In this document: one piece after another, positions 1 through 9,551 of the stretch
How positions within the stretch are numbered: the first letter of the stretch is position 1
Layout of the letters: every line of letters begins with the position of its first letter
Source: Actinomyces sp. B33
GTDB taxonomy: Bacteria > Actinomycetota > Actinomycetes > Actinomycetales > Actinomycetaceae
Length of the DNA: 64,000 bases
NCBI RefSeq assembly: GCF_028437565.1
Contig: NZ_JAMRYR010000002.1
Span: forward strand, 186,001 to 250,000
Reading direction: 5' to 3'
Made by a program: the position numbers and the translations under genes
The notes under the pieces: generated by a model
The model's database searches: none
The model's input: the letters and a program-made list of their open reading frames with translations, nothing else
Told to the model about the DNA's origin: nothing

Positions 1-1
1 G

Positions 2-247
2 GTCGTCGGCGCGGCGGTCACCGAGCTGGCGGTGGCGCCGCTGCCGCAGGACGTCGACGGCGAGGGGATGCGCTCGTACTGCCGGGGGGTGGTCGCCGCG
101 ATGGTGAGGATGGACTTGACGCGCAGGATGGGCGAGGCTCGGGCCGCGCTGCAGCGCATGGACGAGGACGCCCCGGGCTTCGCCGAGGCGTTCTCGGAGC
201 TGATGCGGCTGGAGAACCGCAGGCAGCAGTTCGTCGAGCGGGGGTGA
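2..247 (+). CDS. dnaG: DNA primase DnaG, C-terminal end (partial)
   Basis: The frame is open from the left edge of the window to the TGA at 245-247, giving about 81 residues of a protein that starts outside. The sequence matches the end of actinobacterial DnaG: an alpha-helical stretch with PQDVDGEGMRSYCRG, then a charged helix ending in LMRLENRRQQF. In DnaG this terminal helical domain contacts the replicative helicase DnaB; the zinc finger and TOPRIM core lie upstream and are not visible. An internal GTG at 32 opens the same frame but is not a real start. The assignment rests on the tail only. Confidence 0.75.
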   Translation, partial: VVGAAVTELAVAPLPQDVDGEGMRSYCRGVVAAMVRMDLTRRMGEARAALQRMDEDAPGFAEAFSELMRLENRRQQFVERG

Positions 248-384
248 GCGGCGTGTCACCGACTCCCACGGGTCGGGCGCGGTCGCGGGCCCCGGGCGCT
301 GCGGCTACGGTGGGGCGGCGACGGCGATCCGCTCGGCGGGGTCACCGATCCGCATGATCGCACCGATGAATTGAGGAGCCCCCA

Positions 385-864
385 ATGGCAGACGTTGAAT
401 CCTTCACCCTCGACCACACCGCCGTCCTCGCCCCCTACGTCCGTCTCATCGGCACGGAGACGGGGCCGGCGGGGGATCGGATCTCGAACTTCGACCTGCG
501 CCTCGTCCAGCCCAACGAGACCGCGATCCCCACGGGCGGGCTGCACACGATCGAGCACCTCCTCGCCTCGCTCCTGCGCGACCGCATGGACGGCGTCATC
601 GACTGCTCCCCCTTCGGATGCCGCACCGGGTTCCACCTCATCACCTGGGGGACGCCCTCCGTCGAGGACGTCGTCCGCGCCCTCGCCTCCTCGCTGGAGG
701 AGATCGCGACGACCGTGACCTGGGAGGACGTGCCCGGCACCGACGCCTATTCGTGCGGGAACTACCGGGACCACTCGCTGTTCAGCGCCCGGGAGTGGGC
801 GCGCGCGATCCTCGACGAGGGGTTCTCCGTCGATCCCTTCGAGCGGCGCCTCCTGGGGGAGTGA
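385..864 (+). CDS. luxS: S-ribosylhomocysteine lyase LuxS
   Basis: This 159-residue protein is the usual LuxS length. LuxS cleaves S-ribosylhomocysteine to homocysteine and DPD, the AI-2 precursor, in the cytosolic activated methyl cycle. The metal-binding HTIEH motif is at about residues 53-57 and the catalytic cysteine region reads SPFGCRTGF at about 71-79. A second metal-ligand region, SCGNYRDHS, lies near residues 122-130. A GAGGAG ribosome-binding site sits at about 373-378, fitting the ATG at 385. The gene is alone on its strand between the dnaG end and a convergent hypothetical gene. Homocysteine made here could feed the MetE-like protein at 6.3-7.5 kb (inference). Confidence 0.95.
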   Translation: MADVESFTLDHTAVLAPYVRLIGTETGPAGDRISNFDLRLVQPNETAIPTGGLHTIEHLLASLLRDRMDGVIDCSPFGCRTGFHLITWGTPSVEDVVRALASSLEEIATTVTWEDVPGTDAYSCGNYRDHSLFSAREWARAILDEGFSVDPFERRLLGE

Positions 865-894
865 CCGTCGCGCCCCGAGCGCGCCGGGGGGACT

Positions 895-1395
895 TCAGTC
901 GAGGCCGACGTCGTCGCGCACCTGCGCCTCGAGTCGGTCGGCGAGGGTCTGCGCCGGCCCGTCGAGAGGCCCGTCGGCCGTCAGCACGGAGAAGAGCGCG
1001 CCGTCCTCGCGGCGCCGCACCCACCCGGTGATCCGCGTCCCGTTGTCCGCGCGCGCCTCCTGGCGCACGACGAGGCTCCGGTCGACGCCCTCCGCCACGG
1101 CGCCCATGAAGGCGGCTGGGTCGGCGGACCGGGTGACGCCGACGAGGCCCGTCCTGGCCGGGTCCACCCAGGCGCAGGAGAAGCGGCGCGTCGCCGCCTC
1201 CCAGCGGGCCGACGCCACCTCGTACCACATGGCCGAGTCGACGACGGCCGCGGGACCGTCCCCGGGGTCGTCGACGACGATCAGGGCGTAGGACCCGGCG
1301 ACGAGCCAGCGCCCGTCCTCCAGCGGCTCGGCGGGGGCGCGCCGGTCGGAGTCGGGCAGGACGGCGGTCACGGCGGCGGGGGGAGCGGGCGTCAT
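895..1395 (-). CDS. hypothetical actinobacterial protein
   Basis: This 166-residue protein is not recognised. It has no signal peptide or membrane segment and looks like a cytosolic alpha/beta protein, with a GRWLVAGSYALIVVDD strand region, a conserved-looking DSAMWYEVASARWE helix and a VRRREDGALFSVLTADG strand pair. The ATG at 1395 is the first in frame. It is transcribed away from ilvE and toward luxS, so it shares the 1396-1550 intergenic region with the ilvE promoter. Its codon usage matches the neighbours, so it is probably a lineage-specific core gene. Confidence 0.6.
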   Translation of the reverse strand: MTPAPPAAVTAVLPDSDRRAPAEPLEDGRWLVAGSYALIVVDDPGDGPAAVVDSAMWYEVASARWEAATRRFSCAWVDPARTGLVGVTRSADPAAFMGAVAEGVDRSLVVRQEARADNGTRITGWVRRREDGALFSVLTADGPLDGPAQTLADRLEAQVRDDVGLD

Positions 1396-1550
1396 GGGGC
1401 GATCCTACGGGCGGGCGTCCGACTGCGCCCCTTCCCGCCCGGTTCGGGCGCGTTCGGCCCGGGTCCGGGCCACATGCCGGAAGGGGCGGTCCGGCGCCTG
1501 CGCCCGACCCTATCCTGTGGGCGTTGAGACCCGGTGATCAGGAGGCCATG

Positions 1551-2699
1551 ATGACGGCACGCGCGCACGTCCCGACGGAACTCGAGCGGCTCGGGGACCT
1601 CCCCCTCGCGGACGCCGACGCCCTCGCGGGGCGCTTCCCCCTGACGCGCAACGAGAATCCGGCCCCCGAGGCCGAGTACCAGCGGATCATGGGCGAGCTG
1701 GCCTTCGGGAGGGAGTTCACCGACCACATGGCCCATATGCGTTGGACGCGCGAGGGCGGGTGGTCGCAGCGCGAGGTCGTCGCCTTCGGTCCCCTGTCGC
1801 TGACGCCGGGGGCCGCGGTCCTGCACTACTCCCAGTCCGTGTTCGAGGGCATCAAGGCCTACCGCCACGCCGACGGGTCCGTGTGGACGTTCCGCCCGGG
1901 CTACAACGCGGCCCGCATCAACCATTCGGCCCGCCGCATGGCGCTGCCCCAGATCGATCCGGAGGACTTCGTCGCCTCCCTCGTCGACTACGTGCGCGCC
2001 GACGAGAAATGGGTTCCCGGCGGGGACGGGACGAGCCTGTACCTGCGGCCCTTCATGTTCGCCTCCGAGGAGTTCGTCGGCGTCCACCCGGCCGGGGTCG
2101 TCGACTACTACGTCATCGGCTCGCCCTCGGGCCGCTACTTCTCGGCGGGGCTGACGGGCGTGTCGATCTGGGTCGTCAAGGGGCACCATCGGGCGGGCCC
2201 GGGCGGGACGGGGTCGGCCAAGACCGGCGGCAACTACGCGGCGTCCCTGCTGCCCCAGGCGCAGGCCGCCGACAGGGGCTTCAGCCAGGTGTGCTTCCTC
2301 GACTCCTACGAGGAGAAGTACCTCGAGGAGCTCGGCGGGATGAACGTGTTCCTCGTCATGGCCGACGGCACGGTCCGCACGCCCGAACTGTCCGGGGTGA
2401 TCCTCGAGGGCGGGACGCGCTCGGCGATCCTGCGGATGCTCGCCGACCGGGGCAGAGGGGTCGTCGAGGAGCCGATCGCCCTCGACGAGGTCGTCTGGGG
2501 GATCCGCTCGGGCGAGGTCGCCGAGGTGTTCGCCTGCGGGACCGCGGCCGTCGTCACCCCGATCACGCGCCTGGCCGGGGACGACTTCGATGTCGAGCTC
2601 GAGGTCGGCGCGACGACGACGCAGATCTACGAGGAGCTCACCGACATCCAGATGGGGCGCGCCGCCGACCCCTACGGGTGGACCTACCGGCTGGTGTGA
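1551..2699 (+). CDS. ilvE: branched-chain amino acid aminotransferase IlvE
   Basis: This fold-type IV PLP aminotransferase of 382 residues interconverts Leu, Ile and Val with their 2-oxo acids using glutamate/2-oxoglutarate. The PLP lysine is the K of SAKTGGNYAASLLPQ, followed by the long-form BCAT block EEKYLEELGGMNVF. An AGGAGG site at 1540-1545 precedes two adjacent ATGs at 1548 and 1551. The second has the better 5-nt spacing, so I chose it; a TTG at 1524 is too far upstream. A -10-like TATCCT is at 1511-1516. It works in the same pathway as ilvD (7.6 kb) and leuCD (31.6 kb). Confidence 0.93.
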   Translation: MTARAHVPTELERLGDLPLADADALAGRFPLTRNENPAPEAEYQRIMGELAFGREFTDHMAHMRWTREGGWSQREVVAFGPLSLTPGAAVLHYSQSVFEGIKAYRHADGSVWTFRPGYNAARINHSARRMALPQIDPEDFVASLVDYVRADEKWVPGGDGTSLYLRPFMFASEEFVGVHPAGVVDYYVIGSPSGRYFSAGLTGVSIWVVKGHHRAGPGGTGSAKTGGNYAASLLPQAQAADRGFSQVCFLDSYEEKYLEELGGMNVFLVMADGTVRTPELSGVILEGGTRSAILRMLADRGRGVVEEPIALDEVVWGIRSGEVAEVFACGTAAVVTPITRLAGDDFDVELEVGATTTQIYEELTDIQMGRAADPYGWTYRLV

Positions 2700-2739
2700 G
2701 GGGGCGTCGGCGGCACGCGGCCCCGAGCAGCCGTCGATA

Positions 2740-2781
2740 GTGACTCCGTGTCAGAACATGACTAAGGTGAGCCTGGCACAA
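2740..2781 (+). promoter_or_regulatory. promoter with DtxR/IdeR-type iron box
   Basis: A -35-like GTGACT (2740-2745) and a -10-like TAAGGT (2763-2768) are separated by 17 nt. The -10 lies inside TAAGGTGAGCCTGGCACAA (2763-2781), which matches the DtxR box consensus TWAGGTTAGSCTAACCTWA at 14 of 19 positions, with a near-perfect left half. An iron-loaded DtxR/IdeR protein bound here would block the downstream ABC transporter pair when iron is ample. The match is seen in the sequence; the regulator is inferred. Confidence 0.6.
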
Positions 2782-2802
2782 CAAAGCGACGGAGGTTCCC
2801 TC

Positions 2803-4404
2803 ATGACACGCGCGCTCGTCGTCGCCCTCGCCTGGCTCACCGCGCTCGCCCTGGGCACGGCCTACCTGCTCATCGGCCGGGGCGTCGATGCCGTCCTCGC
2901 CGGCGCCACATGGGACCACTGGCCCCTCGCCCTGGGCGCGGCCCTGCTCTCCGGCGCCGCCTCAGGAGCCGTCGCCGTCCTGACCTCCCGCGACGCGGCG
3001 CGCCTCGAACCCCATCTTCGGGGCGCGACCATCCGCCAGGTCTTCGCCCTGGGCCCCACCGAGCGCACCGCCGAGCGCGCCGGGCGCATCGTCAACACCG
3101 CCACCGACGGCGTCGAGCGCGCCGCCGCCTACAAGGGCGCCTTCATCGCCCCGATGATCGCCTCCCTGACCACGCCCGTCCTCGTCGTCCTCCTCATCGG
3201 CGCCACCCTCGACTGGACCGCCGCCGGATTCCTCGCGATCTCCATCCCCGTGGTCCCGCTGAGCGTCGGAGGATTCCAGAAGGCCTTCCGCCCCGTCTCC
3301 CGCCGCTACCGCAGCGCCTCGCGAGCACTGGCCGCCCAAGAGCTCGACGCCATCCAGGGCCTGGGAGCCCTGGCCCTGATGAACGCCGGCCGCCCCATGG
3401 GGCGGCGCCTGGCCCGCGCCTCCGAGGACGTCCGCTCGACCGTCATGCGCTACCTCGCGGGCAACCAGCTCGTCCTCCTCGTCATCGACTCGGTCTTCAG
3501 CCTCGGCATGATTACCGGCGCCGCCGCCCTGGCCCTCATCCGCGTCGACGCGGGAGCCCTGAGCGTGGGAGAGGGGCTGGCCCTCGTCCTCCTCTCGTCG
3601 ATCATGCTCGACCCCCTCGACCGCATCGGCCAGTTCTTCTACATCGGCATGGGCGGGATCGCCGCCGACAAGGAGATCCGCCGATTCGCCTCCCAGACCC
3701 CTCTCGTCGCCGACCCGCCCGGCGCCGCCGCCCCCGACGAGCCGCCCGCCCCCGGTCGGATCGACATCGACGGCGTCTCCTTCGCCTACGACCCCGCCGC
3801 CCCCGTCCTCGTCGGAGCCACGGCCCGCATCGACCCCGGTGAGCACGTCGTCCTCACCGGGGCCTCCGGCGCCGGCAAATCCACGCTCTCCTCCCTCCTC
3901 CAGGCCCACCGGCGCCCCGACTCCGGACGCCTCAGCATCGACGGCGTCGACCTGGCCCGAGCCCCCCTCGACTGGATCCGCTCGCGCACCGGGGTCGTCG
4001 AGCAGGCGACCTACCTGTTCTCCGGGACCCTGCGCGACAACCTCCTCATCGCCGATCCCGCGGCCGACGACGCCCGGCTCATCGACGCGCTCACCCGCGC
4101 GCGCCTCGCCGACCTGCTCGCGCGCCTCCCCGACGGGCTCGACACGCGCGTCGGCAGCCGCGGCCTCGCCCTGTCCGGCGGCGAGGCCCAGCGCGTCGCC
4201 ATCGCCCGGGCCCTCCTCAAGGACGCGCCGATCCTCCTCCTCGACGAGCCCACCGCCCACGTCGACCTCGCCAGCGAACGCGACATCCTCGACGCCCTCG
4301 CCGACGCCGGACGGGGGCGGACCGTGCTGACGATCTCCCACCGCACCGCCACCATCGCCGACGCCGACCGGCGCATCGACCTGACCGAGGGAGCCCTGCG
4401 ATGA
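2803..4404 (+). CDS. fused permease/ATPase ABC transporter, first half (IrtA/YbtP-like)
   Basis: This 533-residue half-transporter joins an exporter-fold membrane domain (residues 1-310) to an ATPase. The ATPase shows Walker A GASGAGKST, the signature LSGGEAQRVAIARALL, Walker B ILLLDEPTA and a switch histidine in TISHRT. A GGAGG at about 2791-2795 supports the ATG at 2803. It overlaps the next half-transporter by four bases (ATGA), so the two surely form a heterodimer. The membrane part also resembles CydD, but no cydAB is present and an iron box lies over the promoter. An iron-siderophore importer or exporter of the IrtAB/YbtPQ type is therefore more likely. The substrate is inferred. Confidence 0.75.
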   Translation: MTRALVVALAWLTALALGTAYLLIGRGVDAVLAGATWDHWPLALGAALLSGAASGAVAVLTSRDAARLEPHLRGATIRQVFALGPTERTAERAGRIVNTATDGVERAAAYKGAFIAPMIASLTTPVLVVLLIGATLDWTAAGFLAISIPVVPLSVGGFQKAFRPVSRRYRSASRALAAQELDAIQGLGALALMNAGRPMGRRLARASEDVRSTVMRYLAGNQLVLLVIDSVFSLGMITGAAALALIRVDAGALSVGEGLALVLLSSIMLDPLDRIGQFFYIGMGGIAADKEIRRFASQTPLVADPPGAAAPDEPPAPGRIDIDGVSFAYDPAAPVLVGATARIDPGEHVVLTGASGAGKSTLSSLLQAHRRPDSGRLSIDGVDLARAPLDWIRSRTGVVEQATYLFSGTLRDNLLIADPAADDARLIDALTRARLADLLARLPDGLDTRVGSRGLALSGGEAQRVAIARALLKDAPILLLDEPTAHVDLASERDILDALADAGRGRTVLTISHRTATIADADRRIDLTEGALR

Positions 4405-6167
4405 CCCCCGCGACCCGGCCCGCCCTCGCCCGGCGCCTCCTGGCCGTCGCCCGCCCCGTCCTGGCCCCCCTGGGGCTGTCCGTCCTCGCGCGCACGGCCT
4501 TCCTCCTCCTGGGCGTCGGCCTGTTCGCCTTCGCCGGATGGGCCGTCGTCGCGATCCCGACGGGGGCCTGCGGCGCGTGGACCACGACGGGCGTCGTCTG
4601 GGCGCTCATCGCCATGTCCCTCCTCAAGGGCCTGGCCCGCTACCTCGAGCAGTTCGCCGGGCACTTCGTCGCCTTCCACAGCCTGGCGCTCCTGCGCGGC
4701 TACTTCTACGACCGGCTCGAACCCCAAGCGCCCGCCGCCACCGAGGGAGCCGACTCCGGCGACCTCCTCAACCGCGTCACCAAGGACATCGACCGTATCG
4801 AGGTCTTCTTCGCCCACACCCTCGCCCCCGGCCTGACCGCCGTCATCGTCCCGGTCGCCGCCCTGACCTGGATGGGCGCCGCGCTGTCCTGGTGGCTCGT
4901 CGCCGCCCTCGCCGCCCCGCTCCTGGCCGCAGGCCTCCTCGTCCCCATGATCGCCGGACGGGCGACCGCCGCGGCCGCCGTCGACATCCGCCGCACCCGC
5001 GGCGTCCTCGCCGCCCACGTCACCGACTCCGTCCAAGGAGTCCGCGAAGTCCTCGCCTTCGGCGCCCAGCGGCGACGCCTCGCCCAGATGCGCGCCCTCG
5101 AAGACCGGATCGCCGCCGCCCAAAGGGCCGCCGGCGCCCGCGTCGCACTGCGCCGGACCGTCAACCAGGCCCTCCTGGGCGGCTCCGTCATCGCCGTCGC
5201 CGCCACGGCCCTCGGCCTCGTCGGGGCCGGGGAGATCGCCGCTCCCGAGGCGGGCCTGGCCGTGGGCGCCGCCCTCGGCCTGTTCCCCTCGGTCCTGGCC
5301 GTCGAGGACTTCACGGCCGACCTCGACCAGGCCTTCGCCTCCGCGGCCCGCGTCTTCGCCGTCACCGACCGGCCCCCGGCCGTCACCGACCCCGCCGAGC
5401 CCGCCGACTCCGACGGCGCCGGGGATATCGACGTCGTCGGGGTCTCCTTCGCCTACCCGGCGCCTCCCGACGACACCGCCGCGCGCCCCGACGTCCTCCA
5501 CGACCTGACGCTGCGGATCCCCGCCGGGCGCACCACCGCCGTCGTCGGAGCCTCCGGATCGGGCAAATCGACCCTCGGCGCACTCCTGACCCGCGTGTGG
5601 GACCCCGATCGTGGCTCGATCCGCATCGGCGGCGTCGACCTGCGCGACCTGCCCCTCGAACGCCTGCGCGACCTCGTCGCCTCGGCCCCCCAGCGCCCCT
5701 ACATCTTCAACGCCTCCGTCCGGGACAACCTTCTGCTCGCCGTCCCCGGCGCCTCCGACGCCGATCTGGCCCGCGCATGCGCCGACGCGGGCCTCGACGA
5801 ATGGATCGCCTCCGAGCCCGACGGGATGGGCACCGGCGTCGGCGAGATGGGCGAGCGGCTCTCCGGTGGCCAGCGCCAGCGCCTCGCCCTGGCCCGGGCC
5901 CTCCTGCGCGACGCCCCCATCGTCGTCCTCGATGAGGCGACCTCCCAGGTCGACGCCGCCACGGAGAAGACCGTCCTCGACGGGATCCGCCGGGCCACGC
6001 GCGGGCGCACCCTCGTCGTCATCGCCCACAGGATCTCCACGGTCGCCGACGCCGACCTCGTCGTCGTCATGGACGCCGGAAGGATCGTCGAGCAGGGGGC
6101 CTACGAGGAGCTCATGGCCTCCGGCGGGGCGCTCGCCGCGCTCGCGGCCCGCGAGACCGGGCTCTGA
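4401..6167 (+). CDS. fused permease/ATPase ABC transporter, second half (IrtB/YbtQ-like)
   Basis: This 588-residue partner of the preceding gene starts at an ATG overlapping its stop. The N-terminal exporter-type membrane domain occupies about residues 1-320. The ATPase has Walker A GASGSGKST, signature LSGGQRQRLALARALL, Walker B IVVLDEATS and switch AHRIS. Both half-transporters keep consensus signature motifs, so both ATP sites look competent. The gene shares the iron-box promoter at 2740-2781 and is followed by a strong hairpin terminator. The direction of transport cannot be decided from the sequence. Confidence 0.75.
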   Translation: MTPATRPALARRLLAVARPVLAPLGLSVLARTAFLLLGVGLFAFAGWAVVAIPTGACGAWTTTGVVWALIAMSLLKGLARYLEQFAGHFVAFHSLALLRGYFYDRLEPQAPAATEGADSGDLLNRVTKDIDRIEVFFAHTLAPGLTAVIVPVAALTWMGAALSWWLVAALAAPLLAAGLLVPMIAGRATAAAAVDIRRTRGVLAAHVTDSVQGVREVLAFGAQRRRLAQMRALEDRIAAAQRAAGARVALRRTVNQALLGGSVIAVAATALGLVGAGEIAAPEAGLAVGAALGLFPSVLAVEDFTADLDQAFASAARVFAVTDRPPAVTDPAEPADSDGAGDIDVVGVSFAYPAPPDDTAARPDVLHDLTLRIPAGRTTAVVGASGSGKSTLGALLTRVWDPDRGSIRIGGVDLRDLPLERLRDLVASAPQRPYIFNASVRDNLLLAVPGASDADLARACADAGLDEWIASEPDGMGTGVGEMGERLSGGQRQRLALARALLRDAPIVVLDEATSQVDAATEKTVLDGIRRATRGRTLVVIAHRISTVADADLVVVMDAGRIVEQGAYEELMASGGALAALAARETGL

Positions 6168-6190
6168 CCGAAACCTGGGAAGGGCTGCGA

Positions 6191-6225
6191 CCCCGCGCCG
6201 GTCGGGGTCGCCGACCGGCGCGGGG
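6191..6225. terminator. bidirectional hairpin terminator
   Basis: A perfect 15-bp inverted repeat (CCCCGCGCCGGTCGG, 6191-6205, with its complement at 6211-6225) encloses a 5-nt loop. It lies between the convergent ABC operon and the MetE-like gene, so it can end both transcripts. There is no U tract, as is common in actinobacteria. Confidence 0.7.
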
Positions 6226-6266
6226 CCGCCAGGAGAGGGGGCCGGGCCGTTCCCGCGGGGAGCCGA

Positions 6267-7460
6267 TCAGCGGGAGGCCAGGCGGGCCCCCTGGGCCAGC
6301 GCGTCGAGCTTGGCCCACGCGATCGATGGGTAGATGCGCCCGCCCAGGCCGCAGTCGGTCGCGGCGACGACCCGCTCATCGCCGACGAGGTCGGCGAACT
6401 GACGGATCCGCTGGGCGACGAGCTCGGGGTGCTCGACGACGTTCGTCGAGTGCGAGACGACGCCGGGGATCAGGTACTTCCCGTCGGGCAGGGCGATGTC
6501 CCTCCAGATCGTCCACTCGTGGGCGTGGCGGGCGTTGGCCGCCTCGAAGGTCAATCCGTTGGCGTTGACGGCCAGCGCCAGGTCGACGATGTCGGCGAAG
6601 GGGATGTCCGTCGTGTGGGGGCCGTGCCACGAGCCCCAGCACACGTGGAAACGCACGAGGTCCGGGTCGATCCCCTCGAGGGCGTGGTTGAGGGCGTCGA
6701 TGCGCACGCGGGAGAAGGCCCGGTACTCCTCGAGGGAGGGCTCGATCGCGAACTGGTCCCACGACTCGGCCAGGTCGGGGGCGTCGATCTGGACGGTCAG
6801 CCCGGCGTCGGTGATCCGCTTGTACTCCTCGCGCAGGACGTCCGCGCAGGCCCACACGACGGCCTCGTCGTCCTCGTAGTGGGCGTTGGCGACCCTCGAG
6901 GCCGACCCGGGGGAGATCGCGGCGACGAAGCCCTCGGACACGGGCTTGCCGACGGCGGCGAGCGCGGCCTTGGTGGAGGCGATGTCGTGGTCGACGGCCT
7001 CGGCGCCGATGTAGGTCAGCTCCCCGGTGATCGTCGGGAAGCGCACGGGGTTCTTGTTGGCGATGTGGATCCCCGAATCCGGGTCGGCATAGGCGTCGGC
7101 GAAGCGCTGCCAGTCGCGGCGCTCGGCGAACGACGACAGGGACAGCCGCCCGGCGCGCCCGGCGGGCGGGCGGACGTCGAAGCGCTCGGTGTCCTCGAAG
7201 GACAGGCCCCCGAAGCGGGAGAAGGAGTAGGTCCACCAGGCGCCGTAGTCGACGGTGTCGAGCATCGCGTGCCCGTACTCGCCGTCGTTGACGATGGTGA
7301 TCCCCAAGTCCGCCTGGCGCTTGACGACGGCGTCGACCTCGTCGGCGAGGATCGCGGCGAACTCGTCGGCGCCCAGCTCGCCGTCGTGCCGGGCCCTGTT
7401 GGCGTCGAGGAGGCGTGCGGATCGGGGCAGCGATCCGACGTGGGATGTGCGGATGGTCAT
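6267..7460 (-). CDS. short cobalamin-independent methionine synthase-like protein
   Basis: This 397-residue protein corresponds to the catalytic C-terminal half of MetE, in the short archaeal/actinobacterial form. It starts with the family signature SHVGSLPR. Zinc ligands are recognisable: H and C in [11 protein letters not shown], a glutamate in [10 protein letters not shown] and the distal cysteine in [10 protein letters not shown]. It lacks the N-terminal repeat of classical MetE, so its methyl donor may not be polyglutamyl methyl-THF. It could make methionine from homocysteine or act on another thiol. The start at 7460 is the MTIRTSHVG methionine with an AGAGGA site; the longer frame upstream is not needed. 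Confidence 0.8.
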   Translation of the reverse strand: MTIRTSHVGSLPRSARLLDANRARHDGELGADEFAAILADEVDAVVKRQADLGITIVNDGEYGHAMLDTVDYGAWWTYSFSRFGGLSFEDTERFDVRPPAGRAGRLSLSSFAERRDWQRFADAYADPDSGIHIANKNPVRFPTITGELTYIGAEAVDHDIASTKAALAAVGKPVSEGFVAAISPGSASRVANAHYEDDEAVVWACADVLREEYKRITDAGLTVQIDAPDLAESWDQFAIEPSLEEYRAFSRVRIDALNHALEGIDPDLVRFHVCWGSWHGPHTTDIPFADIVDLALAVNANGLTFEAANARHAHEWTIWRDIALPDGKYLIPGVVSHSTNVVEHPELVAQRIRQFADLVGDERVVAATDCGLGGRIYPSIAWAKLDALAQGARLASR

Positions 7461-7633
7461 GGGGTGTCCTCTCGGAAGCGGTGTGCGCCACCAGGGTAGG
7501 CGAGCGGGGGGCGGGACCCGGCGGTGTCCGACAGACGGTCGAATGTCACACGCAGTCCATGCTCCGATCACGACGGGCCGTCAGAACGCGCGGCTCTTAC
7601 GCTGTGGGGGACACGAGTGCGAGGAGAGAACCG

Positions 7634-9505
7634 ATGAGCCGACAACTGCGCTCCGCCACATCCACCCGGGGGCGGAACATGGCGGGGGCCCGCGCCCTGT
7701 GGCGCGCGACCGGCATGGGCGACGACGATTTCGGCAAGCCGATCATCGCGGTCGTCAACTCCTTCACCGAGTTCGTCCCCGGGCACGTCCACCTGCGCGA
7801 CGTCGGCCGGATCGTCGCCGACGCCATCGTCGAGGCCGGCGGAGTCGCCAAGGAGATGAACACCATCGCCGTCGACGACGGCATCGCCATGGGCCACGGC
7901 GGGATGCTCTACTCGCTGCCGAGCCGCGAGGTCATCGCCGACTCCGTCGAGTACATGGTCCAAGCCCACTGCGCCGACGCCATGGTGTGCATCTCGAACT
8001 GCGACAAGATCACCCCCGGGATGCTCATCGCCGCGATGCGCCTGAACATCCCGACGGTCTTCGTCTCCGGGGGGCCGATGGAGGCCGGGAAGGACATCGA
8101 CCCCGACCTCATCATCGGCCCGGCCGACATCGGCCACGGCAACCTCATCACCGTGATGAACGCGACCGCCAACGACGAGGTGAGCGACGACCAGCTCCTG
8201 GCCATCGAACGCCTCGCCTGCCCGACGTGCGGGTCCTGCTCGGGGATGTTCACCGCGAACTCGATGAACTGCCTGACCGAGGCCCTGGGTCTGTCCCTGC
8301 CCGGGAACGGCTCGACCCTGGCGACCCACGCGGCCCGCAGGGGCCTCTTCGAGCGGGCGGGGACGACGATCGTCGACCTGTGCCGGCGCTACTACGACGA
8401 CGAGGACGACTCCGTGGCGCCGCGCGGCATCGCGACGGCCGACGCGTTCTGGAACGCCATGACCCTCGACATGGCGATGGGCGGGTCGTCGAACACGGTC
8501 CTGCACCTCCTGGCCGTCGCCCACGAGGGCGGCGTCGACTTCGACCTGGCCGACATCGCCGAATTGGGCCGGACCGTGCCGTGCCTGTCCAAAGTGGCGC
8601 CCAACCACAACGACTACCACATGGAGGACGTCCACCGCGCCGGCGGCATCCCCCGCCTCCTCGGCGAGCTCGACCGCGGCGGGCTCCTGCGCCACACCGT
8701 CCACTCCGTGCACTCGCCCGACCTCGCCTCGTGGCTGTCCGAATGGGACCCCGCCGGCGAGAACCCCTCGGCCCGGGCCCTCGACCTGTGGCACGCGGCC
8801 CCCGGCAACGTGCGCACCACCGAGGCGTTCTCCACGGACAACCGGTGGACCGACCTCGACCTCGACGCCGAAGCCGGGTGCATCCGCGACATCGAGCACG
8901 CGTACACCGCCAACGGCGGGCTCACCGTCCTCTTCGGCAATCTCGCCCCCGAGGGGGCGATCATCAAGGCCGCGGGCATCGACCCGTCCCTCTTCCATTT
9001 CGAGGGGAGGGCGCGCGTCATGGAGTCCCAGGAGGAGGCGATCGACAAGATCCTCGACCACACGGTCGAGGCCGGGGACGTCGTCGTCATCCGCTACGAG
9101 GGGCCGGCCGGAGGGCCGGGCATGCAGGAGATGCTCTACCCGACCTCGTTCATCAAGGGGAGGGGACTGGGCAAGGCGTGCGCGCTCATCACCGACGGGC
9201 GGTTCTCGGGGGGCACCTCCGGGATCTCCGTCGGTCACATCTCCCCGGAGGCCGCCGACGGGGGGCTCATCGGGCTCGTCGAGGATGGGGATCGGATCGT
9301 CATCGACGTCACCGAGGGGGTGCTTCGCCTCGACGTCGACGACGAGGAGATCAGCAGGCGCCGCGCAGCCCAGGAGGCGCGCGAGCACCCGTGGACGCCC
9401 GTGTCCCGCGACCGCGCGGTGTCCGACGCGCTCAGGCTCTACGCGGCCACCGCGATGTCGGCGTCGAGGGGGGCGGCGCGAGACGTGTCGCGCATCCTGC
9501 GCTGA
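7634..9505 (+). CDS. ilvD: dihydroxy-acid dehydratase IlvD
   Basis: This 623-residue enzyme dehydrates 2,3-dihydroxy-isovalerate and -methylvalerate in Val/Ile/Leu synthesis. The cysteines for the iron-sulfur cluster and active site are in [12 protein letters not shown] and [18 protein letters not shown], and the C-terminal block [14 protein letters not shown] is typical. A GAGGAG site at 7621-7626 sets the ATG at 7634; the longer upstream frame is non-coding. It is divergent from the MetE-like gene across 173 bp, where TTACGCTGT at about 7598 is -10-like. Length and motifs are complete. Confidence 0.96.
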   Translation: MSRQLRSATSTRGRNMAGARALWRATGMGDDDFGKPIIAVVNSFTEFVPGHVHLRDVGRIVADAIVEAGGVAKEMNTIAVDDGIAMGHGGMLYSLPSREVIADSVEYMVQAHCADAMVCISNCDKITPGMLIAAMRLNIPTVFVSGGPMEAGKDIDPDLIIGPADIGHGNLITVMNATANDEVSDDQLLAIERLACPTCGSCSGMFTANSMNCLTEALGLSLPGNGSTLATHAARRGLFERAGTTIVDLCRRYYDDEDDSVAPRGIATADAFWNAMTLDMAMGGSSNTVLHLLAVAHEGGVDFDLADIAELGRTVPCLSKVAPNHNDYHMEDVHRAGGIPRLLGELDRGGLLRHTVHSVHSPDLASWLSEWDPAGENPSARALDLWHAAPGNVRTTEAFSTDNRWTDLDLDAEAGCIRDIEHAYTANGGLTVLFGNLAPEGAIIKAAGIDPSLFHFEGRARVMESQEEAIDKILDHTVEAGDVVVIRYEGPAGGPGMQEMLYPTSFIKGRGLGKACALITDGRFSGGTSGISVGHISPEAADGGLIGLVEDGDRIVIDVTEGVLRLDVDDEEISRRRAAQEAREHPWTPVSRDRAVSDALRLYAATAMSASRGAARDVSRILR

Positions 9506-9551
9506 ACCGCCCGGGTTGGCCGCTGCCGGGCCCCTGGGGGACAATGCCGGT

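Noticed and set aside
1524-1550. TTG at 1524 as start of ilvE
   Set aside because: The AGGAGG at 1540-1545 lies downstream of it and serves the ATG at 1551.
4011-6029. A 672-codon minus-strand open frame over the ABC genes
   Set aside because: It mirrors the two ATPase genes, whose Walker and signature motifs are intact; the antisense product is Gly/Asp-rich repeat-like sequence.
2803-6167. CydDC glutathione/cysteine exporter
   Set aside because: No cydAB genes adjoin, and an iron box covers the promoter; siderophore-type transport fits better, though the membrane domains are similar.
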